NCBI GenBank assembly: GCA_036365145.1
Contig: JAEOAD010000045.1
Coordinates: 18,765,501-18,829,500, forward strand
DNA length: 64,000 nt
DNA from: Orientallactaga sibirica
Taxonomy: Eukaryota; Chordata; Mammalia; Rodentia; Dipodidae
Direction of reading: 5' to 3'
Shown: in pieces, positions 1-12,529 of the stretch
How positions within the stretch are numbered: the first letter of the stretch is position 1
Layout: each line of letters starts with the position of its first letter
Position numbers and translations under genes: made by a program
The notes under the pieces: generated by a model
The model's input: the letters and a program-made list of their open reading frames with translations, nothing else
The model's database searches: none
Told to the model about the DNA's origin: nothing

Positions 1-133
1 ATCAGGCTCACACATGTGTAAATGCTTGCTGGGGTCTGATAACCTCAGATGAGACAGGCAGGATCCTAGTCCCAAATCTGTCCTTTTCTGCTTCTCCCGC
101 CCAGCCTAGTGCAGCTATATACATGTCACTCAC

Positions 134-295
134 ATGGATGCTGCTGGTGACCACAAAGCCTGTCTTACTGTGCTCTGGCACACTGAGGAGATACACGCTC
201 TGGGAGAATGTGGGCCTGTGGTCATTAATGTCTCTAAGATGGATGGTCACCGTAGCAACAGAGAAATTCTTGCTGTCCAAGTCAGTGGCCACGAC
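134..295 (-). CDS. CDHR2: CDHR2 coding exon 13: EC4-EC5 linker, last exon in the window
   Basis: Encodes residues 453-506: VVATDLDSKNFS, the linker LRDINDHRPTF and the EC5 start VPEHSKTG. The acceptor is GTCCTCAG and the donor CAT|GTGAGTG. Bases 1-133 are intron; the following exons lie beyond the left edge. Confidence 0.94.
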
Positions 296-3200
296 CTGAG
301 GACAGAAGAGGAAACAATGTAACAGCTTCATTGGCCTGTGGCCTTCTACCCCTCCGAACCCAGCCCTCCACATAAGTCTCACCTCCACCTGCATCACCGT
401 CTTTATCTCGTAGTCCACCAGGTCTGAGTTTTTCACCAGTACCTGCACATCCACGGAGCCCACTGCCCGCTCTGGGGACACACTGAAGGCTTGGGCGTCA
501 GGGCCCTTCAGTGACAGTATGAAGGTACCATTTCTGCCCTGCAAAAGAGGGCCGTATAGTAAAGACCCAACCCTACAAATTACCCACCTGCATCTCCACC
601 ACTCTCTGCCCTTGTGCACCCTCCCGAAGCCCTGCCCAGTGGGACTCTGCAGAGGGACTTTAGAAAAGGCAGGCAATGGACAGAGCCCAGGGTATTGAGC
701 TGGCTGCTTGTCCCTGCAAATGTGACCTCATCAGGACATTGTCCCAGCTCTGGGGAAAGACAGAGCCTGGCCACACTCTCTCACTTCCATAAAGTATCCC
801 TGGGTCGGGCATGGTGGCACATGCCTTTAATCCCAGCACTCAGGAGGCAGAGGTAGGAGGATTGCCATGAGTTCAAGGCCACCCGGAGACTACATAGTGA
901 ATTCCAGGTCAGGCTGAGCTAGAGCGAGACCCTACCTCGAAAAACCAAAACAAGAAAACAAACATAAAGTATCCTCATCAGAAATCCTTACCAGCCACCA
1001 CTCACCACTCACACCACCCTGCTCCCCAAAGCCACTCCTCAACCCCAGCCACCAACCAACTCAGTATACAACCAACACCTTTCACTTTTTTTTTTTTTTT
1101 TTTTGAGGTGCCCCTGGTCCAGGTGACCTGGAATTAACTATGCAGTCTCCCAACTCAACACCTTTCTTTTTTTAAAGACTATTTTTTTATTTTTATTTAG
1201 TTATTTATTTATGTGAGAGCGACAGAGAAAGAGAGAGAGAGAGAGAATATGGGCGCACCAGGGCCTCCAGCCACTGCAAACGAACTCCAGATGCATGTGC
1301 CACCTTGTGTATCTAGCTTACATGGGTACCGGGGAATCGAGCCTCGAACCGGGGTCCTTAGGCTTCACAGGCAAGCACTTAACTGCTAAGCCATCTCTCC
1401 AGCCCCCAACTCAACACCTTTCTAACTCCACATCACCAAATGCCATCTGTGGCCCTCCACCCACGTTACCTGCCACTCAATACCAACCTCCATGTAAGTT
1501 CCTTCCTAGCTGACTCAGACCTCACTTTAAACATAACACTGCTCAGCATCTTCCAATACCCACTGCTTTCCCCAATCCCTGGCCACTCAGAGCCAACAGC
1601 ACCAGAATTATAAACACCATTCCCTAGCACCCAACACCAACCTCCATACCACACTGCCTCTGCTCAACATCACCCAGGATCACCCTGAAAACAATGCCAC
1701 CCAGCCACTACACATCGAGTAACTCCACATTTCCAAGCAGCAACTTTCCACAATGCACGGACTGGCAGCATCTCCATCATCCATTACTCATTGAGCACAA
1801 CTCACCATCCTGCCACATGCTCTGGCATCATTGTCCACCTCTCCCCTAGCCACCACCCACTCCTTTCCCCTGTACCCCCACCCCTTCCCATGTGCCTGCC
1901 TGGTCTGGATCGTAAGCCACCATGGTGAGATCATTGATGGGGATCCGGGTGGAGGCGTGCTCATCCACACTGCCCATGAAGTTGTCTTGAGCTTCTTGGA
2001 GACTGAAGGAGCAGGCTGGGAGGCTGCAGTTGTAGAATTCTGGCTTGTGGTCATTGACATCAGTCACCCTTATAGTGACCCATATGCTTACCTTGGCCAC
2101 TTGCCCATAGATGTTGCGGTTCTGTTCAGTGGCCTGAGGTACGGAGCAAAGGTCAGAGGGCAGAAAACAGAGCATGGAGACAGTGCCATCAAAGGTCAGA
2201 GGTTAGGGCTGGAATGATTGCTCAGTGGTTAAGCACTTGCCTGCAAAGCCTAACAACCCAGGTTCAATTTCCCAGCATCCATGTAAATCCAGATGCAAAA
2301 AGTGACACAAGCATCTGGAGTTCACAGTGGCTAGAGGCCCTGGGCACCCATTCTCTCTCTCTCTCTCTCTTTCTTTCTCTCTCTCTCTCTGCAAATAAGT
2401 AAATAAATTTTTCTTGAAGCCACAGAAGCTGGGTGTGGTGGTGCATGTCTTTAATCCCAGCACTTGGGAAGCAGAAGTAGGAGTGCCATGAGTTCAAGGC
2501 CACCCTGAGACTACATAGTGAATTCCAGGTCAGCCTGGGCTAGAGGGAGACCCTACCTTCAAAAAGCAAAACAAAACAAAAAAGGTCAGAGGGGCTGGAG
2601 AGAAGGCTTAACAGTTAAGGTACTTGCCTGCAAAGCCAAAAGACCCAGGTTCAATTCCCCAGGACCCACATAAGCCAGATACACAAGGTGGTGCATGTGT
2701 CTGGAGTTCGTTTGCAGTGGCTGGAGGCCCTGGTACACCCATACTCTCTCTCTCTCAAAGAAATAAATAACAATAAAAAATAAAAAACAAAAAACAGAGG
2801 CCAAGCGGGGTGGCACACTTTAATCCCAGCACTTGGGAGGCAGAGGTAAGAGGACTGTTGTGAGTTCGAGGCCACCCTGAGACTACATAGTTAATTCCAG
2901 GTCAGCCTGAGCTGACCCGACCTCGAAAAATCAACAACAACAACAACAAAAAACCAAAACAACAAAAATAAATAAATAAAATAAAATAAAATAAAATAAA
3001 ATAAAATAAAATAAAATAAAATAAAAAACAAACAAACAAAAAAGGTCAGAGGTTAGAGAACCAGAACCAGGGGAGCCCCACTCACCATGACTTGTACATG
3101 CACCTCCTCGTTCTCCTCCAGCAGCTGCTCACGGTCCACAAGGTCACTGACCTTGATCACCCCATCATCATGCCCGATGTTGAACCACCCCGGCCTTGTG

Positions 3201-5050
3201 GAGTCTGACAGGGCGACACTTGACTCAGCTGTTCCCAGGGGTTTGGGAAGAACCCTACCCCAGTTCTAACTTTACCCGCCTCCTTCCCCCCACCACTCAG
3301 AGACACCCCAGTTCTCACTGGAGATAGTGTAGGTCACATTGTCATTGATGCCTTTGTCCCTGTCCACAGCCTCCACCTTCAGCACGGACGTTCCCTGGGA
3401 GGAGACCTAGTCAGTACCTTTGACCCTTTGCTCTCTCTGTAGCCCCAGCTCTCAGGTCCCCTGGCACATACCAGGGCTGTGTTTTCAGCCACAGTGGCTG
3501 AGTAAAACTCCCTGACAAACTGAGGGTCGAGGTCTGGCTCATCAACCACCGAGATGGACACGAAGACAGGAATGGAGCACTGGGTGATGAAGGTGTTGTT
3601 CAAGTATCCACCTTGGTCCTGCAGGGAGACAAGACTTCTGTGAGCCAGGACTGTGGCTCCATTGCCCCCAGCCACTCCTGCACCTCCACTCACGCAGGCC
3701 TTCAGCTCCAGCTGGTAGAAGGCACTTTTATTATTGTAGCTGAGGCTGCCCTCCAGTATGATGGAGCCATTGTCCAGGATGAGGAAGAGATTCTTGTTTT
3801 CCACAGTGTCAGGGATGATCTGCGACACAGGACACTCGGGTCAGTTTGCTTGGGTCAGCGCTGCCCAGGAAAACCCTGCTCTGGGGAACACAGGTTCGAA
3901 TCCTGGCTCTACTATTGGCCAGCCTTCAGTCTGTGTGAACTCCCAAGCCTGGGGTTTTTTTTCCCCCATGGAAAGTGGGCTGGTATGGTTGCCTCAGTGA
4001 GTTGAAAGGAGGTTGCCACAAGGTCTTAAGCATGCCTAGGAGGTGGTGTGATTGCAAGAAAAGTTGTCATTATGAGAAATGGCTCATGTATTCAATGTAA
4101 CCTGGACGAGACCCAGGCCCTCTCGGCCTCTAGCTCTTCTGGGAAGCTGGTAGTGCTTTAGCAAACAGGTACTCACTCACTAGCAGTCGTCAGAACCTAG
4201 ACCGTGCCAGTACAGGACTTGTGAGAAAGAACTGGCCTGGCCTGAAGCTGGCACCTCTTCCCCCTTGGCTACTGGGTACAGTAATGCTCCTATGGAAGTG
4301 GGGTGGGACGAGTCCGGGAACACTTGGGGACCAGAGTGGTGGTTGTCAGTGGAAATGCTGTCCCTGGTGGCCATGAGACACAGTGAGTGCCAGTGCCAAG
4401 CACCCACTCCCAGGGATTTGCACTTACCTTTTGTTTCTTTTTTGGTTTTTCGAGGTAGGGTCTCTCTCGAGTCCAGGCTGACCTGGAATTCACTATGTAG
4501 TCTCAGGCTGCCCTCAAACTCACAGTGATCCTCCTACCTCTGCCTCCCTAGTGCTGGTGCTGGAATTAAAGGTGTGCCCTGCCATGCCCAGCTATGTTTT
4601 TATTTATTTATGAGGGGGGGACAGATGAGAGAGAGAGAGAATGGGTGTGCCAGGGTCTCTGCAAACAAACTCCAGATGCACGCACCAGTGTTCATCTGAC
4701 TTTACATGGGTACTAGGGAATCAAACCTAGGTCCTTAGGCTTTGCAGGCAAACACCTTAACTGCTAAGTCATCTCTCCAGCCCCACACTCACCCTTTTTT
4801 TTTTTTTTTAAATATATTTTATCTGGGCTGGAGAGATGGCTTAGCGATTTAGGCACCTGCCTGGTAAGCCTAAGAACGCCGGTTCCAATCTCCAGGTCCC
4901 ACATTTAGCCAGATGCAGTGACGCAAGGGCGCAATGCCGCACTTGCCCACAAGGGGATGCACACATCTGGAGATCGTTCACAGCAGCTGAGAGGCTGCTG
5001 GCATGCCCATTCTCTGTCTTCCTCTCCCTCCCTCTCTCTCTCTCCCAAAA

Positions 5051-5088
<38 letters not shown>

Positions 5089-6938
5089 TTGAGAGAGGAG
5101 AGAAAGAAGCAGAGAGAGAGAGGGAATGGGCGCACCAGGGCCTCCAGTCACTGCAAACGAACTCCAGATGCATGTACCACCTTGTGCATTTGGCTTATGT
5201 GGGTCTTAGAGAGTCAAACCGGGATCCTTTGACTTTACAGGCAAATACCTTAACCACTAAGCCATCTCTTCAGCCCTGCACTCACCTTTTCTATGCTGTA
5301 CTCCACCACACCACTTGACCCAGTGTCTTTGTCCGTTGCCAGCACAGAGAACACCACGGTGCCGACTGGCAGGGTCTGTAAAGACAGACTTGTCACACAC
5401 AGACTCAAATTCATCTCCTCTACTCCTGAGCTTCGGATTCCACTCCACTTAGTGTTGGGCCTTTGGAGGAAGCATCTGAGGCTGAGGTGGGACAGGGAAC
5501 AAGACCCCCACTCTCTTCTCCCTACACAGCTTCACCACCACCTGAGCTGCTTTATAGAGGAGCCTGTCAGGACTAGAGTGAAGAAATAGTATCTAGAACC
5601 CAGCCTGACTGGGCTGCCTCCCTGCTCAAAGATCCCTGGGGGTTCTCTATAGCCCACAACCCTAGGTTTCTGCAGAGTCAAAAAAAAAAATTTAAAAAAC
5701 ACCCATTTTATTAGGAGACACTGGGGTAGCTTTGTTTCTGGACTGCTGTCTGAGCTCTCACAGCTTCGACATGGCAGCAGAGAGCAGCTTTTCACATCAT
5801 GAGCCAGACTTCCTCATTCTTCTCAGAGTTCCCCATTCTACACCAACCAGGGCCCACAGTTTCTATGGTCATAAATCAGCCTTTTGACCTTTGACCTCTA
5901 CCCTCTAGTCTTTCTGGCCATCTGTCTTTCAGCCTCAGAACAACTGCAACTGCAGCCTCCTTTCTCTGGTGCACTCCTTTGAAGGTTCCTGATGACAGTT
6001 TGAATCCTTGGGTCCAGCCATGCCTGAAAATAGCAGTACCTCCTTTTTTTTTGTTTTGTTTTTGTTTTTGTTTTTGTTTTTTTCGAGGTAGGGTTTCACT
6101 CTAGCCCAGGCTGACCTGGAATTCACTATGTAGTCTCAGGGTGGCCTTGATCTCATGGCAATCCTCCTACTTCTGCCACCCAAGTTCTGGAATTAAAGGT
6201 ATGCACAACCACACCCGGCTTTATATATAGTTTTTTTGTTTTTTTGTTTTTTTTTTTGAGATAGGGTCTCACTCTAGCCCAGGCTGACCTAGAATTCACT
6301 CTGTGGTCTCAGGGTGGCCTTGAACTCATGGCAATCCTCCTACCTCTGCCTCCCGAGTGCTGGGGTTAAAGTGTGCGCTACCACGCCCGGCTTACTTTTT
6401 TTTCTACCATAAATGAAAGAATTCCAATCCAATGTGGCTGCCTATTAAATGTTGCCATACCTATCATTCATTGGGTTGCATCCCCCCGGATAGCTGCACA
6501 TCCAAGCACAGACCCTTCCTCAACCTGGAGGCCCCACTGAAGGAGGCTTTGGGATATCCTCCCCGTGCCCTGCCCCATGAGGCTAGCAGTTACCTCACTG
6601 ATGGTGGTGGAGAAGTCCGTGTTCTGGAAAACAGGTGCATTGTCATTTCTGTCCTCCAAAATTACTGTTATTTCCTTGATCGTCTGCAAGTGACAAAGCC
6701 CAGGTGAGCTCCCAAAATATGATTTTAAGATGCTGGGAAAGTCAGGCATGACGGTGCATGCCTCTAATCCCAGCACTCAGGAGGCAGAGACAGTAGGATC
6801 ACTGTGAGTTCCAGGCCAGCCTGAGATTACACAGTGAATTCCAGGTCAGCCTGGTCTAGAGTAAGATCCAGATGCTGGAAAAAGTGCAGGTACACAGAAC
6901 TCTTGATATATTGCCCCTCTCTCTCTCTTCCTTCTTTT

Positions 6939-6996
<58 letters not shown>

Positions 6997-9900
6997 CTTT
7001 GTATATCTATATATATGTGTTTTCTGAACCAATTGAAAGTGAAGTTGCAGGCATCAAAAAAAATTTTTTTAGAGAAAGAGACAGAGACACAGAGAGAATT
7101 GGTGCACCAGGGCCTCAACCACTGAAATCGAACTCCAGATATTTGTGCCATCTAGTGGGCATGTGCTTGCCTCCCCTTTGTGCATCTGGCTTACATAGGA
7201 TCTGGAGAGTCAAACATGGGTCCTTAGGCTTTGTAAGCAAGTGTCTTAATCACTAAGCCATCTCTTCAGCCCCAATTTATTAATCTAAAATGTTCTTGCA
7301 GGGGAGGGGCTGGGAAGATTGCTCCATGGTTAAAGGTATTTGCTTGCAAAGCCTTCTGGCCTACATTCAATTCCCCGGCCACTGACTTAAAGCAGAATGC
7401 AAAACTAACACAAGCTTCTGCTGTTTGTTTGCAGTGGCAAGAGACCCTGTGTATCCATACACACACACACACACACATGTATGCAAGTATATCATTTAAA
7501 AATTTTTTTAATGTTCTTGAGGAATTACTCACTTGGGACCCCTCCTATTTAATGGGAGCTTTGCCTTCCTTCTTTCATTCTCTTAAGCCTTGAATAAGTT
7601 AATTACAAACTTAAAAAAAAATAATAGCCGGGTGTGGTGGTGCTTGCTTTTAATCCCAGCACTTGGGTGGCAGAGGTAGGGGGATTGCCATAAGTTTGAG
7701 GCCACCCTGAGACTACATATTGAATTCCAGGTCAGCCTGAGCTAGAGTGAGACCCTAGCTCAAAAAACCAAAAAATAATAATAATAAATGAAAACTTTTG
7801 CTCTGTATCAGGAGAATGCATTTTAGCTTTTCTGCCATAGGATAACTATAAATAACCTAAGTGCCTATCTGAAAGGACCAGCCAAAGTGCCATGGCGTGT
7901 CCATCTTACACAGACAGTTCAAGAAATGGGGGGGAGGCCTGTGTCTCTTGTCATGTACTGCTCTATGCCACTTTGTGGCTCTGTCAACAAGAAGTCCATC
8001 ACAAGATGTTGCAACTTGGCATCGGGCAACATAAATATCTTTTAATTATTTTGTTTTGTGTTGAGTTTTTAAGAAAATATTTATGGTCTGGAGAGATGGA
8101 TCAGTGGTTAAGGCACTTGCCTGCAAGGTCTAACGACCAGGGTTCAATTCCCCAGTACCCACCCACATAAAGCCAGATGCACGAAGTGGCCCCTGCTTCT
8201 GGAGTTTGTTTGCTAGAGTGGCTAGAGGTCCTGGCATGCCCATTGTCTCTCTCTCTCTCTTTGTCTCTCTTCTCTCTCTGATTGCAAGTAAATAAATAAG
8301 TAAATAAATAAATATTATTTAAAAACAAAACAGGACTCAAAGCCTAGGCTGGCCTTAAACTCACTATATAGCTGAAGATGGTTTTGAATTCCTGGTCATT
8401 GTGAGCCCACTCCCCACCTGCTGGGTTTATGGATATGCCCACCATGCATGGCTTTAACAAGAAGGAAGGGAGAGAAAGAGGGAGGGAAGGAGGGAAGGAA
8501 AAGGGGAGAGGGAGAAGGGAAGAGGAAAAAGAGGGTGACTGGGCATATCACTCCATTAAAGAAAGAAATCCCAGCACTCAGGAGGCAGAGGTAGGAGGAT
8601 CGCCATGAGTTTGAGGCCACCCTGAGACTACATAGTGACTTCCAGGTCAGCCTGTACTAGAGTGAAATCCTACCTTGAAAAACCAAAAACAACAAAAAAA
8701 GAAGAAGAAAGAAAGAAAGATAAAGAAAAAGGACTTCCACACACACTCAGAAAGAGCCTGGGCTACAGAAAGAGTTCCAGGTTGGCCTGGGCTCAAAACA
8801 AACAAATAAAAGAAATATGAAGGGTTCAGGAGATGACTTAGCAGTTAAAGGTGCTTGCTTGCAAAGTCTGTCAACCTGGGATCAATTCCCCAGTACCACA
8901 TGCACAAAGTGGTACATGTGTCTGGAGTTTATTTGCAGTGGCAAGCGGCCCTGGAGTACCCATTGTCTTCCCTGCTCTCTCATTCAAATAAATAAATAAT
9001 TAAAGTATTTTTTAAGAAAAGAAATAAGGGCTGGAGAGATGGCTTAGCGGTTAAGGAGCCTGCCTGCTAAGCCTAAGAACGCTGGTTCCAATCTCCAGCA
9101 GTTCCAATCTCCAGGTCCCACATTTAGCCAGATGCAAAGTGACACAAGGGCGCAAGGCCACACTTGCCCACAAGGGGGCGCACACATCTGGATTTTGTTC
9201 ACAGCAGCTGAGAGACTGCTGGCGCGCCCATCTCTATCTGTCTTCCTCTCCCTATCTGTTTCTCTCTGTGTCTCTCTCCAAAAATAAATAAAATAAAATA
9301 AATAAATAAAAAAAGAAATAAACCAAGCGTGGTGTCACACGCCTTTAATCCCAGCACTCGGGAGGCACAGGTGGGAGGATCGCCTTGAGTTTGAGGCCAC
9401 CCTGAGACTACATAGTGAATTCCAGGTCAGCCTGGGCCAGACTGAGACCCTACCTCGAAAAACAAAAATAAAAACAAACAAACAAACAAAAAAAAGAAAT
9501 AAGAAATAAAGCTGAGCATGGTGGTGCATGCCTTTAATCCCTGCATTTGAGAGGCAGAGGTAGGAGGATCACTGTGAGTTCAAGGCCAGCCTGAGTCTAC
9601 ATAGTGATTTCCAGGTCAGCCTGGGCTAGAGTAAGACCCTACTTTGAAAAACATATATATGACACTAGGGTACGAGGTGTCTGGCATTTGTTTTAAAATC
9701 ATTATTTAAAGCCAGGCGTGGTGGTGCACGCCTTTAATCCCAGCACTTGGGAAGCAAAGGTAGGAGGATCACTGTGAGTTCAAGGCCCCTCTGAGACTAC
9801 ATAGTGAATTCCAGGTCAGCCTGGGCTAGAGCAAGACCCTACCTCAAAAAAAATCATTATATTAATATAAACTAATACTAGAATTATATATGTATATGTA

Positions 9901-11157
9901 ATATACTAATATAGCTAAAATAATAAATATAAAATTCTTGGTCATACGACAATGTGGACACTTAATTTTGTAGGAATATTACATTTTTTTATTAACTGGG
10001 ATACTCTCTGCTTGCCTAGGTAAGCAACGTGGTCAGCAGTGGATACCCAGGACCCTGCTCTTCCCATTGCTGAGTTACCATCCCCTCCCCCTCTCCCAAC
10101 TCACTGGAGCATTGTGACGGTCGTCTGCAGAGACTTTAATCCTGAGGGGGTTGTGTGTCTGTAGCAGAAAGAAAGAAGGGCCCCGCTCAGTGTGGGGTGA
10201 CAGCCTGTGCAACTCCCGGGATACTGACTTCAAGGTCCACCCTTTCCCTCTCACTCTCTCTAGACCCTTCCTACCCTACTGCTCTTTACCTCGAAGTCCA
10301 GAGGGCTGGCCAGCTTCACTTCCCCAGTGCTTTGGTTAACAGAGAAGTAGTAGGCATCGACACCACTAATCCCATAGGTCAGAGTGTCATTATCAAAGTC
10401 TTCAGCCACCAACCAGAAGGCATGATGACCTGGAAATAAACAGGGCTACCCCAGGGTCCACAGCAAGCTCTTTTATTTATTTAATTAATTTATTTATTTA
10501 AAAGAGAGAGTGGCAGAGAGAGAGAGAGAATGGGCACACCAGGGCCTCCAGCTGCTACAAATGAGCTCCAGATGCATGCGCCACCTTGTGCATCTGGCTT
10601 ACGTGGGTCCTGGAGAATTAAACCTGGGTCCTTTGGCTTTGCAGGCAAGCACCTTAACTGCTAAGCCATCTCTCCAGCCCCACCATGAGTTCTTTCAGTG
10701 CTAGTCTGACTGAACTGCCCACAAGATACAACACTCTGTGAAGGTGGATAGTAATGCTATCAGAAGCCATAGATAGTTAAAGGAAAATCCCAGTGCTAGG
10801 AGAAAGATACCTCCCAGTAGGTGTTTGGTCAGGGGACCTGCTGTTGGCTGCCCACCAGAACTAGACATTAAGAACCTATTGCTCAGGCTGGAGAGGTGGC
10901 TTAGCAGTTAAGGTGCTTGCCTGCAAAACCTTAGGACCCATGTTCGACTCTCCAATCCCATGTAAGCCAGACTCACAAAGTGGCACAAGTGCACAAAGTG
11001 GCACACAAGTGGTACTCACGTCTGGAGTTCAATACCAGTAGCTGGAGGCCCTGTCATGCCAATTCTCTCTCACCCAATCCCATTAAACAAACAAACAAAA
11101 AAAAAGGCCAGTCTGTTGGGCTTGCCTCAAAAAAAAGAAAGAAAGAAAAAAAAAGAA

Positions 11158-11200
<43 letters not shown>

Positions 11201-12491
11201 GAGGAGGGAGGGAGGGGGGAGGGAGGGAGGGAGGGAAGAAAAGAAAAGAAAAGAAAAGAAAAGAAAAGAAAAGAAAAGAAAAAGAAAAAGAAAAAGAAAA
11301 AGAAAAAGAAAAAGAAAAAAACTATTGCTGGGACTGGATAGCAGTTAAGGCACTTGCCTACAAAACCAAAGGACCCAGGTTTGATTCCCCAGGACCCATG
11401 TAAGACAGATGCACAAGGTGGTACGTGCATCTGGAGTTCATTTGCAGCGGCTGGAGACTCTGGTGTGCCCATTCTCTCTGTCTCTCTCAAATAAATAAAT
11501 AAAATTTAAAATTAAATTAAATGTGGGGGGCTGGAGAGATGCTTCAGTGGTTAGAAGCACTTGCTTGAAAGGCCTGATGGCCTAGGTTCAATTCCCCAGT
11601 ACACACATAAAGCCAGATGCCCAAAGTGGTGCATGCATCTGGAGTTTGTTTGCAATGGCAGGAGACCCTGGCATGCCCATCCTTTCTCTCTCTCAACTCT
11701 CTCTCTCTCTCATAAATAAATAAATAAATTTTTAAAAAATTCTGCCTTCTGGGAATTTGGTATCCAGTTTCTCTGGATCCTATACATACAAATATTTCCC
11801 AAATTTCACTCCTTCTTGTACCACTGCTATGACCTTCTCCAAACTCACTGGTTATTCGTGATGAATAGCTTGGTTTTACAAGATAGGGTGTCCCTGTGTT
11901 ACCCAGGCTTTGCTTCTAATAGTTAGAGTCCACTTCCTGGGCTTGAGTAGTCCTTCTATCTCAGCTTCCCACCTTGCTGAGCCTGCAGCTATGCACCTCT
12001 GTGCCCAAAGTGGTTATATTTGAAATCAACTTACTGTCTTGTATGAATATATTTACTTTATTTTAAAAATATTAATTTATTTATAAGCAGAGAGAGAGAG
12101 AACTGGCATGCCAGGGCCTGTACTTCTAGCCACTGCAAATGAACTCCAGATGCATGCACCACTTTGTGCATTTGGCTTTACATGGGTACTGGGGAATTGA
12201 ACTGGGGTCATTAGGCTTTGCCAGCAAGTGCCTTAACCTCAGAGCCATCTCTTGAGCCCTATATTTATTTTAAAACCAAGTGGAAAGTTCCTCTCACTTG
12301 TCACAGACAGAAAGTAACTCTACACATCAAAAGGCTGAGGAGACGACTCAGTAGTTGAAGGTGCTTGCTAGGCAAAGCCTGCCAGCCCAGGGTTTGATTC
12401 CCCAGTACCCACATAAAGCCAGGTGTACTTAAGTGGCACATGAGTCTAGAGTTCATTTGCAGTGGCAAGAGGCCCTGGTATACCCAAACAC

Positions 12492-12529
<38 letters not shown>

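Noticed and set aside
8..676. 222-codon minus-strand frame as one exon
   Set aside because: It reads through two CDHR2 exons and the introns between and beside them; splice sites define the real exons at 134-295 and 383-538.
10887..10960. tRNA-like sequences with A and B boxes, for example GGCTTAGCAGTTAAGG and GTTCGACTC
   Set aside because: They are T-SINE heads repeated many times in the window, without a foldable acceptor stem or anticodon arm; not tRNA genes.
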